Both the position numbers and the translations under genes were made by a program. The notes beneath the pieces were generated by a model. That model did no database searches and was not told the origin of the DNA. It saw only the letters and a list, made by a program, of their open reading frames with translations. From Candidatus Iainarchaeum sp. (GTDB lineage: Archaea; Iainarchaeota; Iainarchaeia; Iainarchaeales; UBA10219), in the NCBI GenBank assembly GCA_018304425.1, contig JAGVWE010000002.1:372001-436000 (forward strand): 64,000 nt of DNA, in the 5' to 3' direction. This document shows positions 36,094 to 44,957 of the stretch, in pieces. Every line of letters starts with the position of its first letter. Position 1 is the first letter of the stretch.

Positions 36094-37086
36094 ATGGCCA
36101 GGCGTTTGTATCTGCAGCGTGCATGGAGCGAGGTGCATATTTTGCAGGTTTTAATGCTTGGCAAATCGGCTCGTGGGGGGATTTATTACTATGCGACTGC
36201 CTTGGAGCAAGCGCTGAGCAGATTGGGCATCCAGGTGTCAAGCGATTGGCCGCGCTTGCCCCAGGCGGACCTTGTTCATTACCATTACGATGCCTTGTTT
36301 CCCCTCAGTCGGTTCAAGCTGCTCGGTTTCCTGGTTTTGGCAAGGATTCTTGGCAAACCGGTTGTTGTTACCGCGCACAATCCGATCGCAAGGGGCACCA
36401 AAAGCCCGTTAAAATACTTGTTTTACTGGATCGCCAACAGGATCATCGTCCACGACGAAATGGAGTGGGAGTTTTCGCCTAAAACGGTTGTAATTCCCTA
36501 CGGCAACAGTTGCTTTTACCTTGATTTTCCAACAAGGCTTTCGAGACAGGAACTGAAAAAAAAGTGGGCAACCGGCAGCAAGTACGTTCTTCTGTGTTAT
36601 GGAACGCTTCGCATAACCAAGAACTACCCCCTTGCCTTGGGCATAGTTAAAGCGCTGCGCGAGTCCGGGATTGATGCGGACTTAGTCATCGCAGGCAACC
36701 CGACCAATGCAAGCCTCAAACAGTGTGGTTTGGAAGACCTGCCACCCTATGCAAGGCTTTTCGCGAAGTATATAGCGGAACCAGAGACCAACGAGTTGTT
36801 CACGCTTGCAGACGCCGTGTTGCTGACGAACTCGGAGCACAACCATTCAGCCGTTCCACACATTGCCTACTGTTTTAGGAAACCCGTTGTTGCGTCCCAG
36901 TGCTTAGCCCACCAGACGAGGTTTTCAGTTGGCTCCATCGACGAATGCGTTTCCATTCTTACCAAAATACTCAAGAGCCCCCCTTCAATGGAGGAAGAGC
37001 ATTCCAGGGAATTAGTGGATTTCAGCTGGGAAAAAATCGCCAGGTCAACCACCGGGCTCTATGCATCTCTTATTGGGAAAAAATAA
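36094..37086 (+). CDS. Glycosyltransferase, group 1 (GT-B) family
   Basis: VLMLGKSARGGIYYYATALEQAL, VVVTAHNPIARG, LLCYGTLRITKNYPLALGIVKAL, ETNELFTLADAVLLTNSEHNHSAVPHIAY. Confidence 0.82.
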   Translation: MARRLYLQRAWSEVHILQVLMLGKSARGGIYYYATALEQALSRLGIQVSSDWPRLPQADLVHYHYDALFPLSRFKLLGFLVLARILGKPVVVTAHNPIARGTKSPLKYLFYWIANRIIVHDEMEWEFSPKTVVIPYGNSCFYLDFPTRLSRQELKKKWATGSKYVLLCYGTLRITKNYPLALGIVKALRESGIDADLVIAGNPTNASLKQCGLEDLPPYARLFAKYIAEPETNELFTLADAVLLTNSEHNHSAVPHIAYCFRKPVVASQCLAHQTRFSVGSIDECVSILTKILKSPPSMEEEHSRELVDFSWEKIARSTTGLYASLIGKK

Positions 37087-37232
37087 ACCCCTTGCCGGAG
37101 GCGTGCTTAGTTGATACCATGGAGGGAGGCAAAGCGATAAGAATATACATAACTTGTAGGTTGAAACAGCTGCACCCCACTTTGCAAAGGCTTCCTTGTA
37201 ATAGGATCCCGCGCTTTTTTGGGTGCTGCCCT

Positions 37233-37826
37233 TTATTGCCAGCTCACCTCAACTTCCTTGACTCCAATTATTATCCGTTCGTCCCGCCGGTAATCCATGG
37301 TTTTGGCCGTGTATTTGAGTTTGTGGTGGTCGCGGCCGAATTCGTAGAGCTTTCGAGTCATCTCGACGTCGTTGATGCAATAGTCAATGACCTGCTGGCG
37401 CTTCCCGGTGCGCCACATGAAAGGCACACTGCGGCTGTCCTCGGTCTTCTCCTCACCCAGGTTGAGTTTGGCCAGATCATTGAGGGCCACGCGCTGGCTG
37501 GTTTTTTTCTCTATTTCGAACAGCATGTCCAGGGTCTTCGTGTTCAGGAGGTTGGCCACCGGCTGCTTGACCGCGCCCTGCAACACGGAGTAGTCAAAGG
37601 AGAACAGGTTGTGTCCCACCACCAAGTCACAGGACTGCAAAAGGTCAAACAGTTCTTTGGCCTGTTCCTTGAGGAAAACCCGGCAAGGCTCTTCGTTCAC
37701 CTTCACGCAGGCACAGGCAATGGATAGCCTTGAGGGGTCCCGGGACCACTTGCTTTCCATGCCCAGGTCCTCGAAGAGTTGCTCGGTCTCCAAGTCGAAA
37801 AAGGCGATTTTGCATTCCCCCACCAT
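37233..37826 (-). CDS. RNase H-like DEDD 3'-5' exonuclease-like protein
   Basis: IAFFDLETEQLFEDLG, LVVGHNLFSFDYSVLQ, CINDVEMTRKLYEFG (DEDDy-like triad, YprB/RNase_H_2 style). Confidence 0.8.
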   Translation of the reverse strand: MVGECKIAFFDLETEQLFEDLGMESKWSRDPSRLSIACACVKVNEEPCRVFLKEQAKELFDLLQSCDLVVGHNLFSFDYSVLQGAVKQPVANLLNTKTLDMLFEIEKKTSQRVALNDLAKLNLGEEKTEDSRSVPFMWRTGKRQQVIDYCINDVEMTRKLYEFGRDHHKLKYTAKTMDYRRDERIIIGVKEVEVSWQ

Positions 37827-37938
37827 GATGGAATTCCCCTGCAAAAGGGATTTAAACCGTGTCCGCACGCTTATGGCGGGTGGCTTAAGGGCGGCGATAG
37901 GTTGGTGCGGCGGTCGACAACTATGGGCCTACCCACAC

Positions 37939-37949
37939 AGCTACATAAC
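37939..37949 (+). repeat. AGCTACATAAC copy 1, upstream of ORFan 38010..38483
   Basis: Identical 11-mer at 39149-39159. Confidence 0.7.
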
Positions 37950-37976
37950 CTGTTCCTATTAGACTCTGATAAGGCA

Positions 37977-37987
37977 AGGTTTATTAG
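37977..37987 (+). promoter_or_regulatory. Putative TATA box (ggtttattag) of ORFan 38010..38483
   Basis: About 23-33 nt upstream of ATG, consistent with leaderless transcript. Confidence 0.5.
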
Positions 37988-38009
37988 TCGGGAAGGCCAC
38001 GATTTTTGC

Positions 38010-38483
38010 ATGGTTTCGAATAGGCGAAGGGTGGGCCGGACCACACGGCGGGGCAGCGTCGCCCCTTCCTCGATAGGCCCTCACCGGTTCACCGCCCGCA
38101 CCTTGCGGCGCCCGGTCGGCGGGAACGAGGCGTTGAAGAACAAGACCTATCGGAAACTTAGCGGGGTTTCCAAGGCAGCCGCGGACCGGTTCTTAACGGC
38201 TACGCGCACGATAGACCGTTCTTTCGCCCTGGTCAATCCCTTGTACCCGGGTATCAACCGCGCCTGGTGCAGGGCAATCGCCTATTCGACCGTAGCCAAC
38301 TTGCTCGTCTCCCTGGTCCGTAGCCCCAAGGACCTGACCTTGATGACTCCACTGGTGTTCGAGATGCCGAACGGCAGACACGTCGGGGTCAGGCTGACCG
38401 TTTCCGGGCGGCTTCCGGCCCCGGAGTTCGACGTGCAAATCGGGGAAGTCGGACCGGACCAGCCGGGCGGGGTGCACGCCTGA
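38010..38483 (+). CDS. ORFan protein A, Arg-rich N-terminus; distant paralogue of 38566..39120
   Basis: 157 aa; C-term MPNGRHVGVRLTVSGRLPAPEFDVQI matches the neighbour's LPNRRRLAVRLEAKGRFQAPVLKVHL. Confidence 0.6.
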   Translation: MVSNRRRVGRTTRRGSVAPSSIGPHRFTARTLRRPVGGNEALKNKTYRKLSGVSKAAADRFLTATRTIDRSFALVNPLYPGINRAWCRAIAYSTVANLLVSLVRSPKDLTLMTPLVFEMPNGRHVGVRLTVSGRLPAPEFDVQIGEVGPDQPGGVHA

Positions 38484-38565
38484 CAACAAGACACACGAAA
38501 TTCAAAGAGATTTTTTCCTTCGGTGAGCCGTCACTCTTATTAAGCTAGGGCGCATTAATTCTGAT

Positions 38566-39120
38566 ATGCGCTTACCTGCGCCTGGCGGAAGACCCAACCG
38601 ACGCCCGGGCGCCCCCGGACCGAAAAGGCCCGGGGTCAGGCGCCCCGGACGCGCGTCGATTAGGGAGGCCGCCGCCTTGTTCAAAAGGCAGCGCGCGGGC
38701 AGGCCGCGGGCCAGGCCGCCCTTCAAGCAGGCATTAGAACCTAAACCACCCAAGGCCGTCGAGGTGAAACGCCGGCGGGAAGAAGAATTGCGCAAGGTTT
38801 CCAGGCACTTGCCGCCCAACTTTCGGCGGTTTTGCGGCTTGATCAACTCGGCCGCGCGTGAGCATTGCCCTGATTTGGACGGCACTACACGTGCGCGCAT
38901 TTATGTTGGCGCATCCAATCTCCTGGTCGCCCAATACCAAATAAACGACGGGAAAACGCATTACGACGATTACACTTACTCGCTCCCGAACCGGCGGCGA
39001 TTAGCCGTCCGGCTGGAGGCCAAGGGACGCTTTCAGGCGCCCGTGCTCAAAGTCCACTTGGTCGTGACCGGGGAAGGTGGAGCACAAGGCGGAGGCGGCA
39101 GCCACCTCGCGCCGATTTAA
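38566..39120 (+). CDS. ORFan protein B, Arg/Pro-rich N-terminus; distant paralogue of 38010..38483
   Basis: 184 aa; RKVSRHLPPNFRRF...NLLVAQYQ...LPNRRRLAVRLEAKGRFQAPVLKVHLVV; TATA-like cttattaagc about 25 nt upstream. Confidence 0.65.
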   Translation: MRLPAPGGRPNRRPGAPGPKRPGVRRPGRASIREAAALFKRQRAGRPRARPPFKQALEPKPPKAVEVKRRREEELRKVSRHLPPNFRRFCGLINSAAREHCPDLDGTTRARIYVGASNLLVAQYQINDGKTHYDDYTYSLPNRRRLAVRLEAKGRFQAPVLKVHLVVTGEGGAQGGGGSHLAPI

Positions 39121-39148
39121 TCCAACGCGTGTAAAAAAAGGCCATAGA

Positions 39149-39159
39149 AGCTACATAAC
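39149..39159 (+). repeat. AGCTACATAAC copy 2, downstream of ORFan 38566..39120
   Basis: Identical to 37939-37949. Confidence 0.7.
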
Positions 39160-39462
39160 TAAATCCGGCTTGCCTTCGTTCCCCGCCCCAAGCCAGTCCT
39201 CACCACCCTACGCCAAGTCAGGATCGCCCAATTTTTCGCGCGAACGCCGTAAACCCCTGCGACGACCCCCATAGTTCCACTAAAGCCATTCCAGGCGGAA
39301 TAAGGCACCCAGAACTAATCAGCGTATTGCCGGATAAGATAGATTATCCTGCACAGTTGCGAAGGAAATATCGTAAAAACGAAAAAATAAAAGTGGGTTG
39401 GAGATGGCACCAGGGAGCAGAGTGGCTTGGGTGGGGGAGGGGTAAAGCCACCTCCAGATAAG

Positions 39463-39470
39463 TTATGTAG
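39463..39470 (-). repeat. CTACATAA motif, inverted (TTATGTAG)
   Basis: agataagttatgtagaaa; reverse complement CTACATAACTTATCT closely matches CTACATAATTTATCT at 39874-39888. Confidence 0.65.
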
Positions 39471-39659
39471 AAAATTAGGTTGTTTTGGTTGCCTTGCTTG
39501 CTTGGCAGCCGGTTCGTATGGGTGGGAGCGGGTCCCAACGCGGGAAATCAATCAAGGCGCGACACAGCCAGACCGTTTATCCGGGATTTTCCGAGTTAGT
39601 TCCTTCCAATGAGTATCAAGGGTTTGGCAACCCAAAAACGGGCGAGTCCATGCGAACCA

Positions 39660-39709
39660 ACCGGTTTTGAGCTAGCATCCAAAGCGATTTTTCGCCCAAA
39701 AACCGGTTT
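39660..39709. repeat. Inverted repeat AACCGGTTTT ... AAAACCGGTT (30-nt loop)
   Basis: Arms 39660-39669 and 39700-39709, in noncoding DNA. Confidence 0.7.
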
Positions 39710-39857
39710 AGGCCCTGTAAGCTTGCATGCACGGTGGCATTTTGGCTGGGCCTGTTAGGACCCAGCTCGGCCCCAACAAGAAGGCATTTAGGATAGTTTG
39801 GGTGACAGAGTGGGACTGCAGAGGCAGCAGCAGGAATCATGCTCGGCCACCACCCAG

Positions 39858-39882
39858 ATTATGTAGTCACTAACTACATAAT
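39858..39882. repeat. Perfect inverted repeat ATTATGTAGT-CACTA-ACTACATAAT
   Basis: 10-bp arms, 5-nt spacer; each arm contains the CTACATAA motif. Confidence 0.85.
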
Positions 39883-40737
39883 TTATCTTTGTGGGCCTTG
39901 CTTCACCACCGCCAAAATCTGTTTTGCCCGCTCCCTTATGGTGTGCTTTTCAAGCACGAGCTTTTGCCCTGCTTTGGCAAGGGCTTCCCGTTCTTCGGCG
40001 TGGCGGAGATAGTAATAGGCGAGGTCCCGCATTTCCTTAAGCGTGTGGTATTCCCGGTAGTGTTTGCCTTCCTGGACTGCGTCCATGGTGCGGGTTTCAG
40101 GAATCGGGTTGCTCAGTAGGAACGCACCCGACCCCAGTACCTCGAACACCCGCAGGTTGAGTTCGTTGGCTATGCTGTAATTGAGGCCGATTTTCGTGGT
40201 CGAGTAGATTTTCCCCATTTCATTCAAATAAGCTTTTCCGATAAAGGCGTTTTTGAAATTTCTGGTGGCAAACCTCCTGAACAGGCGGCGTTGTTCCGAG
40301 TTTTGACCGACAAAGGCGACGTCCAACGTCCGTTCGAGACCCCGCTCGTAGATGGTGGCTTCGTCTGCGGCCAGGGGCAGCAAGTGGATGTCCGCCGCTT
40401 TTTTTGGAAGGTCTTCCCGCATTTTTTTAACACCTGCCACATGGGGAACAAATACAAAATCATGGTTTTTTGCCACGGCTAATTCGTTTGAGTAGTTGAT
40501 GTGGGTGTCAATGGCCCAGTAAGCGCGTGGGCCCTGGGGCAGCGGGAGCTGGTGGTAGTGCCGGGAGGAATGCACTTCGAGGTAGAGGTCGAAGTCATCC
40601 TGGCTGGGGGTGCGAGCCCATTCAAGGTCAATGGAGTCAAAGGCTTCCACTCTGTGGCCCAGTCTTTCCAGGGAACGGTGCAGCACGCCCCCCGTGCAGT
40701 AAGGCCTGTGGGTTGCGTAGAACAAGGCAATTTTCAT
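39883..40737 (-). CDS. CgeB-like glycosyltransferase family protein
   Basis: IALFYATHRPYCTGGVLHRSLERLGHRVEAFD, DLYLEVHSSRHY, AYWAIDTHINY, VAFVGQNSEQRRLF, IGLNYSIANELNLRVFEVLGSGAFLLS. Confidence 0.8.
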   Translation of the reverse strand: MKIALFYATHRPYCTGGVLHRSLERLGHRVEAFDSIDLEWARTPSQDDFDLYLEVHSSRHYHQLPLPQGPRAYWAIDTHINYSNELAVAKNHDFVFVPHVAGVKKMREDLPKKAADIHLLPLAADEATIYERGLERTLDVAFVGQNSEQRRLFRRFATRNFKNAFIGKAYLNEMGKIYSTTKIGLNYSIANELNLRVFEVLGSGAFLLSNPIPETRTMDAVQEGKHYREYHTLKEMRDLAYYYLRHAEEREALAKAGQKLVLEKHTIRERAKQILAVVKQGPQR

Positions 40738-41507
40738 GGTTTGATTCGCCCCCATTCTTGTTCAAGGTTGCGCCTGAAATCCGGGTATTTCTTCGCGAGG
40801 ATTTGGTCATTTCGTTTTTCCTGGGCCGTTATTTCTTCGCGGTTTTGGTCATGGTTTTGGTGTGCAATGTAGGTGAAGGGGTTGAGCCAGAAAAGCCGCT
40901 TCCCGGCTTCTTCCATGCGGGTGCGGAGGTCATTGTCGAGCCGCCCCCAGCCAGTGAATTCTTCGTTGAATCCCCGCAGCAATTCAAAATTGTGTTTGCT
41001 GCTGGCCTGGCAGTCCCCCGCCCACCAGTGCGAGCGTTGCACGGTGGAAGCGAACCGCGTAAGGGAATCCATTTTTTCCACCAAACGCGTGCCCTGGGCT
41101 TCCACGGTTTGCTGGTCGAAGTCATAGCGTAGACACAGGGCCAGGCGATCCGGGAACACGGCGAACAACGCATCCAAAGCCAGCAGGAAGTGTTTTTCAA
41201 ATAGGATGTCGGCATTGGTGGATATCACGAATTCGCCTTTTGCTTGCCGGATGCCGATGTTCTTGGCACGTGCCTCGTTGAAGGGCCCGTTTTCATGGGT
41301 GTACAAATAGCAGACGCCAGGCACGCGTTCCTTGACCCAGGCTTCCAACCCATCGTGGCCGCCATAATCAACCACGATTATTTCATACTGGTTTTTGGGG
41401 AATTGTTGTTGGCGCAGGCTCAACAAGGCGTTATGTAGCCGTATTCCTTTTCGATTCCTTACTGGCACTACAAAAGAGTATTTCACGCAGGTTCCCCGCG
41501 TCCCCAT
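40734..41507 (-). CDS. Glycosyltransferase family 2 protein
   Basis: YSFVVPVRNRKGIRLHNALLSLRQQQFPKNQYEIIVVDYGG, NEARAKNIGIRQAKGEFVISTNADI, GFNEEFTGWGRLDNDLRTRM; start uncertain (ORF opens at 41609). Confidence 0.85.
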   Translation of the reverse strand: MGTRGTCVKYSFVVPVRNRKGIRLHNALLSLRQQQFPKNQYEIIVVDYGGHDGLEAWVKERVPGVCYLYTHENGPFNEARAKNIGIRQAKGEFVISTNADILFEKHFLLALDALFAVFPDRLALCLRYDFDQQTVEAQGTRLVEKMDSLTRFASTVQRSHWWAGDCQASSKHNFELLRGFNEEFTGWGRLDNDLRTRMEEAGKRLFWLNPFTYIAHQNHDQNREEITAQEKRNDQILAKKYPDFRRNLEQEWGRIKP

Positions 41508-41643
41508 CCCCTTTTCCCATTGGAGGGCCAGCCATACCAGCAGCACATCCATTACGGGGTTGCCACTAAAGTAGCCCAATACGCCCATAACTAAGCCTTT
41601 AAGGCCCATACCCTAATAAAGGTGAAGGGTGCAGGGTAAGTAT

Positions 41644-43077
41644 ATGGGGGCTTGTTTACGGGTTTTCCTCGGGAACCCGCCCTGGAGTAAGCCAGGTCGT
41701 TTGGGGGTACGCGCGGGTAGCCGCTGGCCTTTCACCATGGTTGTGAAGGCAGGGGAACGGCTTCCCTTTTATGTGCCCTTTCCTTTTTACCTGGCCTATG
41801 CTGCAGCCGTGCTTGAACGCGAGGGCCACCAGGTCTTACTCGTGGACGCAATTGCGGAAGGAATCACTGAGGAGGAGTTCCTTGCACGGGCTGCCGACTT
41901 CCGTCCGGACGCAATTATACTTGAGACTTCCACGCCAACCATTGCAGTTGATTTGGCCAGTGCCAAATCCCTCAAGCAGCGCACCAATGCCCGCATAATC
42001 TTGTGCGGGCCACATGTCACGGTGGAAGGTGCTCGCATCCTTCGCGAGAACAAATTCGTTGATTTTGCCGCGGTCGGGGAGTATGAGTTTGTGGTTCGTG
42101 ACCTGGTTACTGCACTGGCGTCTGGTGCGGATGCTTCCACCCTGAAGGGCGTCCTGCTCCGAAAAGAGGGGGTAGTGGTCGACACGGGCCGTGCCGAACC
42201 CGTCGACATCAACCAGTTGCCTTGGCCGGCCCGCCATTTCCTGCCCATGCTGAATTATCGCGATGGAAACGCCGGCTTGCCTCAGCCGAGCCTGCAGTTG
42301 CATGCCAGCCGTGGGTGTCCCTTTCGGTGTGATTTCTGCCTGTGGCCTCAAGTCATGTATAATGGTGGCAAGTACCGGGTGCGTGACCCGAAAGACGTGG
42401 TGGACGAAATCGAGTTTTGTCTCAAGACCTGGGGTTTCCAGTCGTTTTACTTTGACGATGACACCTTTGACATCGGCAGGGACCGCATTGTTCGTCTTTG
42501 CGACGAGATCAAGGCCCGCAACATCCGCGTGCCCTGGGAAGCCATGTGCCGGGCCGACACCTGTGACTACGCCATGCTGAAAGCCATGAAGGATGCGGGT
42601 TTGTACTGTCTTAAATTCGGCGTCGAATCCGGTAACCAGGAGACCCTGAAACGCATCCGAAAAAACCTGGACTTGGGCAAGGTCCGGCAGACCATGCGGG
42701 AATGCAGGGAATTGGGCATCAAGACACATTTGACGTTCACCTTTGGCTTGACCGGCGAAACCATCGAGGACGTCAAGAAAACGATTGATTTTGCCATCGA
42801 ACTGGATCCCGACAGCGTGCAGTTTTCCTTGACCACACCGTTCCCGGGAACCGATTTTTATAAGAATCTTGATGCGCGGGGCCTCATCATTTCAACGGAC
42901 TGGAGCAAGTATGATGGAAACGCCACCGCCGTGTTTCGCGCTGAGAATCTTTCCCCCAAGCAGTTGGAGAATGCATTGGCTGAGGCCAAGCGAAGGTGGC
43001 AGGCACATAAGCGGTTCAGGCACCGCATCCACCAAGTGAAGGGGATCCTGCGGCTCCTTGTTCCGCCGACCCAGTGA
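41644..43077 (+). CDS. B12-binding-domain radical SAM protein (HpnJ/BchE-like)
   Basis: N-term cobalamin-like domain DAIILETSTPTIAVDLASAKSLKQRTNARIILCGPHVTVEG; SRGCPFRCDFCLWPQVMYNGGKYRVRDP (CxxxCxxC). Confidence 0.88.
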   Translation: MGACLRVFLGNPPWSKPGRLGVRAGSRWPFTMVVKAGERLPFYVPFPFYLAYAAAVLEREGHQVLLVDAIAEGITEEEFLARAADFRPDAIILETSTPTIAVDLASAKSLKQRTNARIILCGPHVTVEGARILRENKFVDFAAVGEYEFVVRDLVTALASGADASTLKGVLLRKEGVVVDTGRAEPVDINQLPWPARHFLPMLNYRDGNAGLPQPSLQLHASRGCPFRCDFCLWPQVMYNGGKYRVRDPKDVVDEIEFCLKTWGFQSFYFDDDTFDIGRDRIVRLCDEIKARNIRVPWEAMCRADTCDYAMLKAMKDAGLYCLKFGVESGNQETLKRIRKNLDLGKVRQTMRECRELGIKTHLTFTFGLTGETIEDVKKTIDFAIELDPDSVQFSLTTPFPGTDFYKNLDARGLIISTDWSKYDGNATAVFRAENLSPKQLENALAEAKRRWQAHKRFRHRIHQVKGILRLLVPPTQ

Positions 43078-43107
43078 GGCAACCAAAGCTTTATATGGTT
43101 TGTTTGG

Positions 43108-44157
43108 ATGGATATATTCATGAGCCTTGAACAAAGGATTGCCCGGAAGTCCAAGGAATGGGGCCTGAAACAGATCAGCACCATGGTCATTGACAACTGC
43201 AATGCCAAGTGCCTGCAGTGCTTTGTCTGGAAACGGGAGCCTAGGCCGCGTTTCAGCCCCGAGGAGATGGACCAGTTTCTGTCCCATTCCGACATCAGCA
43301 AGCTCACCAGTTTCTCGATTTCCGGGGGCGAACCCACTTTGCGCAATGACTTGCGGGACATCCTGCTGGCGATTCGCCAGCACTATTCAGGTCATATGGT
43401 GGTCCAAAGCAATTGTTTCATGAAGCCGCGCCTGATCAAGGCAGTCAAGAACATTGAGAACCTGACTGTTTGCTGTTCCATTGATGGAGTTGGGGAAATG
43501 CATTCTACTTTGCGGGGTATGCCGGGTGGTTATGAGATGGTCATCGACACCATGGAGTCCTTGAAGCAGGAAGGCATCGATTTCCTGGTGTCTTTCACGG
43601 TGCAGTCCCGGAACCAGCACCAGATTTTTGACGTCTTCGATATCGCCAAGCGTTTCGACGTGCCGTTTTGGACGCGGCCTGCTGGGACCGGGCACTTGTT
43701 CAATAAGTATGACCAAGACCAGCTGGATTCCAAGAAACTCATTGCCGATCTAGAGAAGATAAAGGAGATCAACCCGGTCTGGATTTCAGCTGACATCGAC
43801 TACCTTAAGCAGGGGCATCTGCCGTTTCCCTGCACAGCCGGCTATAACTCGGTGCTTATCGCCCCCAACTTCGACGTTTTTCCCTGTTCGCATTGCTCCG
43901 AAACCTGGTTGTTGGGCAACATTCGGGACGTGAACTATAACCTCAATGCGTTGTTGACCCCGAAGTTCAGCGCCAATTGCCGCAAATGCATCAACGAAAT
44001 CGCACACCCATTCATCGCGCAGGAGAAATATGGCTTCATGGAAAGCGAGTTGCCCAAGCTGATGGCGAAACCGCCAGGCTATTTCTTGAAGGGCCTCATC
44101 CACCCGGTAAAGGCGGCTGCAAGGGTTAAAAAGCTTGTTGAGGCCATTAGCAGTTAA
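43108..44157 (+). CDS. Radical SAM protein with SPASM-like C-terminus
   Basis: VIDNCNAKCLQCFVWKREPRPRFS (CxxxCxxC), FSISGGEPTLRNDL; C-terminal Cys cluster CTAGYNSVLIAPNFDVFPCSHCSE...CRKCI. Confidence 0.88.
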   Translation: MDIFMSLEQRIARKSKEWGLKQISTMVIDNCNAKCLQCFVWKREPRPRFSPEEMDQFLSHSDISKLTSFSISGGEPTLRNDLRDILLAIRQHYSGHMVVQSNCFMKPRLIKAVKNIENLTVCCSIDGVGEMHSTLRGMPGGYEMVIDTMESLKQEGIDFLVSFTVQSRNQHQIFDVFDIAKRFDVPFWTRPAGTGHLFNKYDQDQLDSKKLIADLEKIKEINPVWISADIDYLKQGHLPFPCTAGYNSVLIAPNFDVFPCSHCSETWLLGNIRDVNYNLNALLTPKFSANCRKCINEIAHPFIAQEKYGFMESELPKLMAKPPGYFLKGLIHPVKAAARVKKLVEAISS

Positions 44158-44957
44158 TGTTGTCCGTCGTCGTATCGACCTTCAACCGGCAGAGCGTGTA
44201 TGCTACCCTCAGCGCACTCAAGCAACTTCAGGTGCCCGTTGAAATAATCGTGGTTGACGATGGCAGCCAGGTCCCGGTTCAGGCCGGGGGCGTGCGCTTG
44301 TACCGGAACGCTGAGAACAAGGGCTTGTCCCATTGCAGGAACAAGGGCCTGGAACTGGCGTCCAACGACTTTGTCGCTTTCATCGATGATGATGCCTTGC
44401 CTGCGCTGGCCTGGTCCCAGCAGCTGGAGCAGTCGCTGCTGGCGGGTGCTGACATCGTTGGGGGCCAAATCGCACCAGAGTGGGTAGTGCGTGCGCCTTG
44501 GTGGTTTTGCAGCCTCAACGAGTGCCTGGTGGGCGTGAACCCGACTACGCGGATTATCCTGGGTTGTAATTTCGCGGTCCGACGGTCTTTCCTGCGTTTG
44601 CATGGGCTGATTTTTAATGAGTCTTTGGGGCGGAAGGGCCAGGACTTGATTGCCGGGGAGGAAAGCGAGTTGTTTTTTAGGGCCCGGGAAAGGGGGGCGA
44701 AAATCGTTTTTAATGCCGGTGCCTTGGTACTGCACATCCTGGGCCCAGAGCGTGCGGTCTTGTCCTATCTGGTGCGCAGGGTCTTTGCCGAAGGCCGTAC
44801 GGAGGGAATCCGCCGCCGTTTTGGGCAACATTTTGGCTATTTCTTGAACAGCCTTCGCCGGGCTTTCCACCACCGTCGTTTCAGAGAAGTGGGGATAGGC
44901 TTCTTGGAATTGCCTCTTTATCTTGCCGGCGGTCTCTGGGGTAAACTCGTGGGCTGA
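44157..44957 (+). CDS. Glycosyltransferase family 2 protein
   Basis: MLSVVVSTFNRQSVYATLSALKQLQVPVEIIVVDDGSQ, GLSHCRNKGLELASNDFVAFIDDDALP; TAATG overlap with preceding gene. Confidence 0.88.
   Translation: MLSVVVSTFNRQSVYATLSALKQLQVPVEIIVVDDGSQVPVQAGGVRLYRNAENKGLSHCRNKGLELASNDFVAFIDDDALPALAWSQQLEQSLLAGADIVGGQIAPEWVVRAPWWFCSLNECLVGVNPTTRIILGCNFAVRRSFLRLHGLIFNESLGRKGQDLIAGEESELFFRARERGAKIVFNAGALVLHILGPERAVLSYLVRRVFAEGRTEGIRRRFGQHFGYFLNSLRRAFHHRRFREVGIGFLELPLYLAGGLWGKLVG

Noticed and set aside
36900-37727. 275-aa plus-strand ORF spanning the GT end and the exonuclease gene
   Set aside because: Overlaps two better-supported genes; no recognisable domain
39422-39452. G-quadruplex in the G-rich loop gggtgggggagggg
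   Set aside because: Only three distinct G-runs of at least three; insufficient for a standard four-tract quadruplex without bulges
39427-39840. ORFs 39427..39612 (+), 39485..39670 (+) and 39616..39840 (-)
   Set aside because: Short, mutually overlapping, no start context or plausible protein composition; region treated as noncoding
43108-44957. RiPP biosynthetic cluster based on the SPASM radical SAM protein
   Set aside because: No short precursor-like ORF, RRE domain or peptidase/transporter was recognised nearby; glycosyltransferase context favours glycan or lipid chemistry
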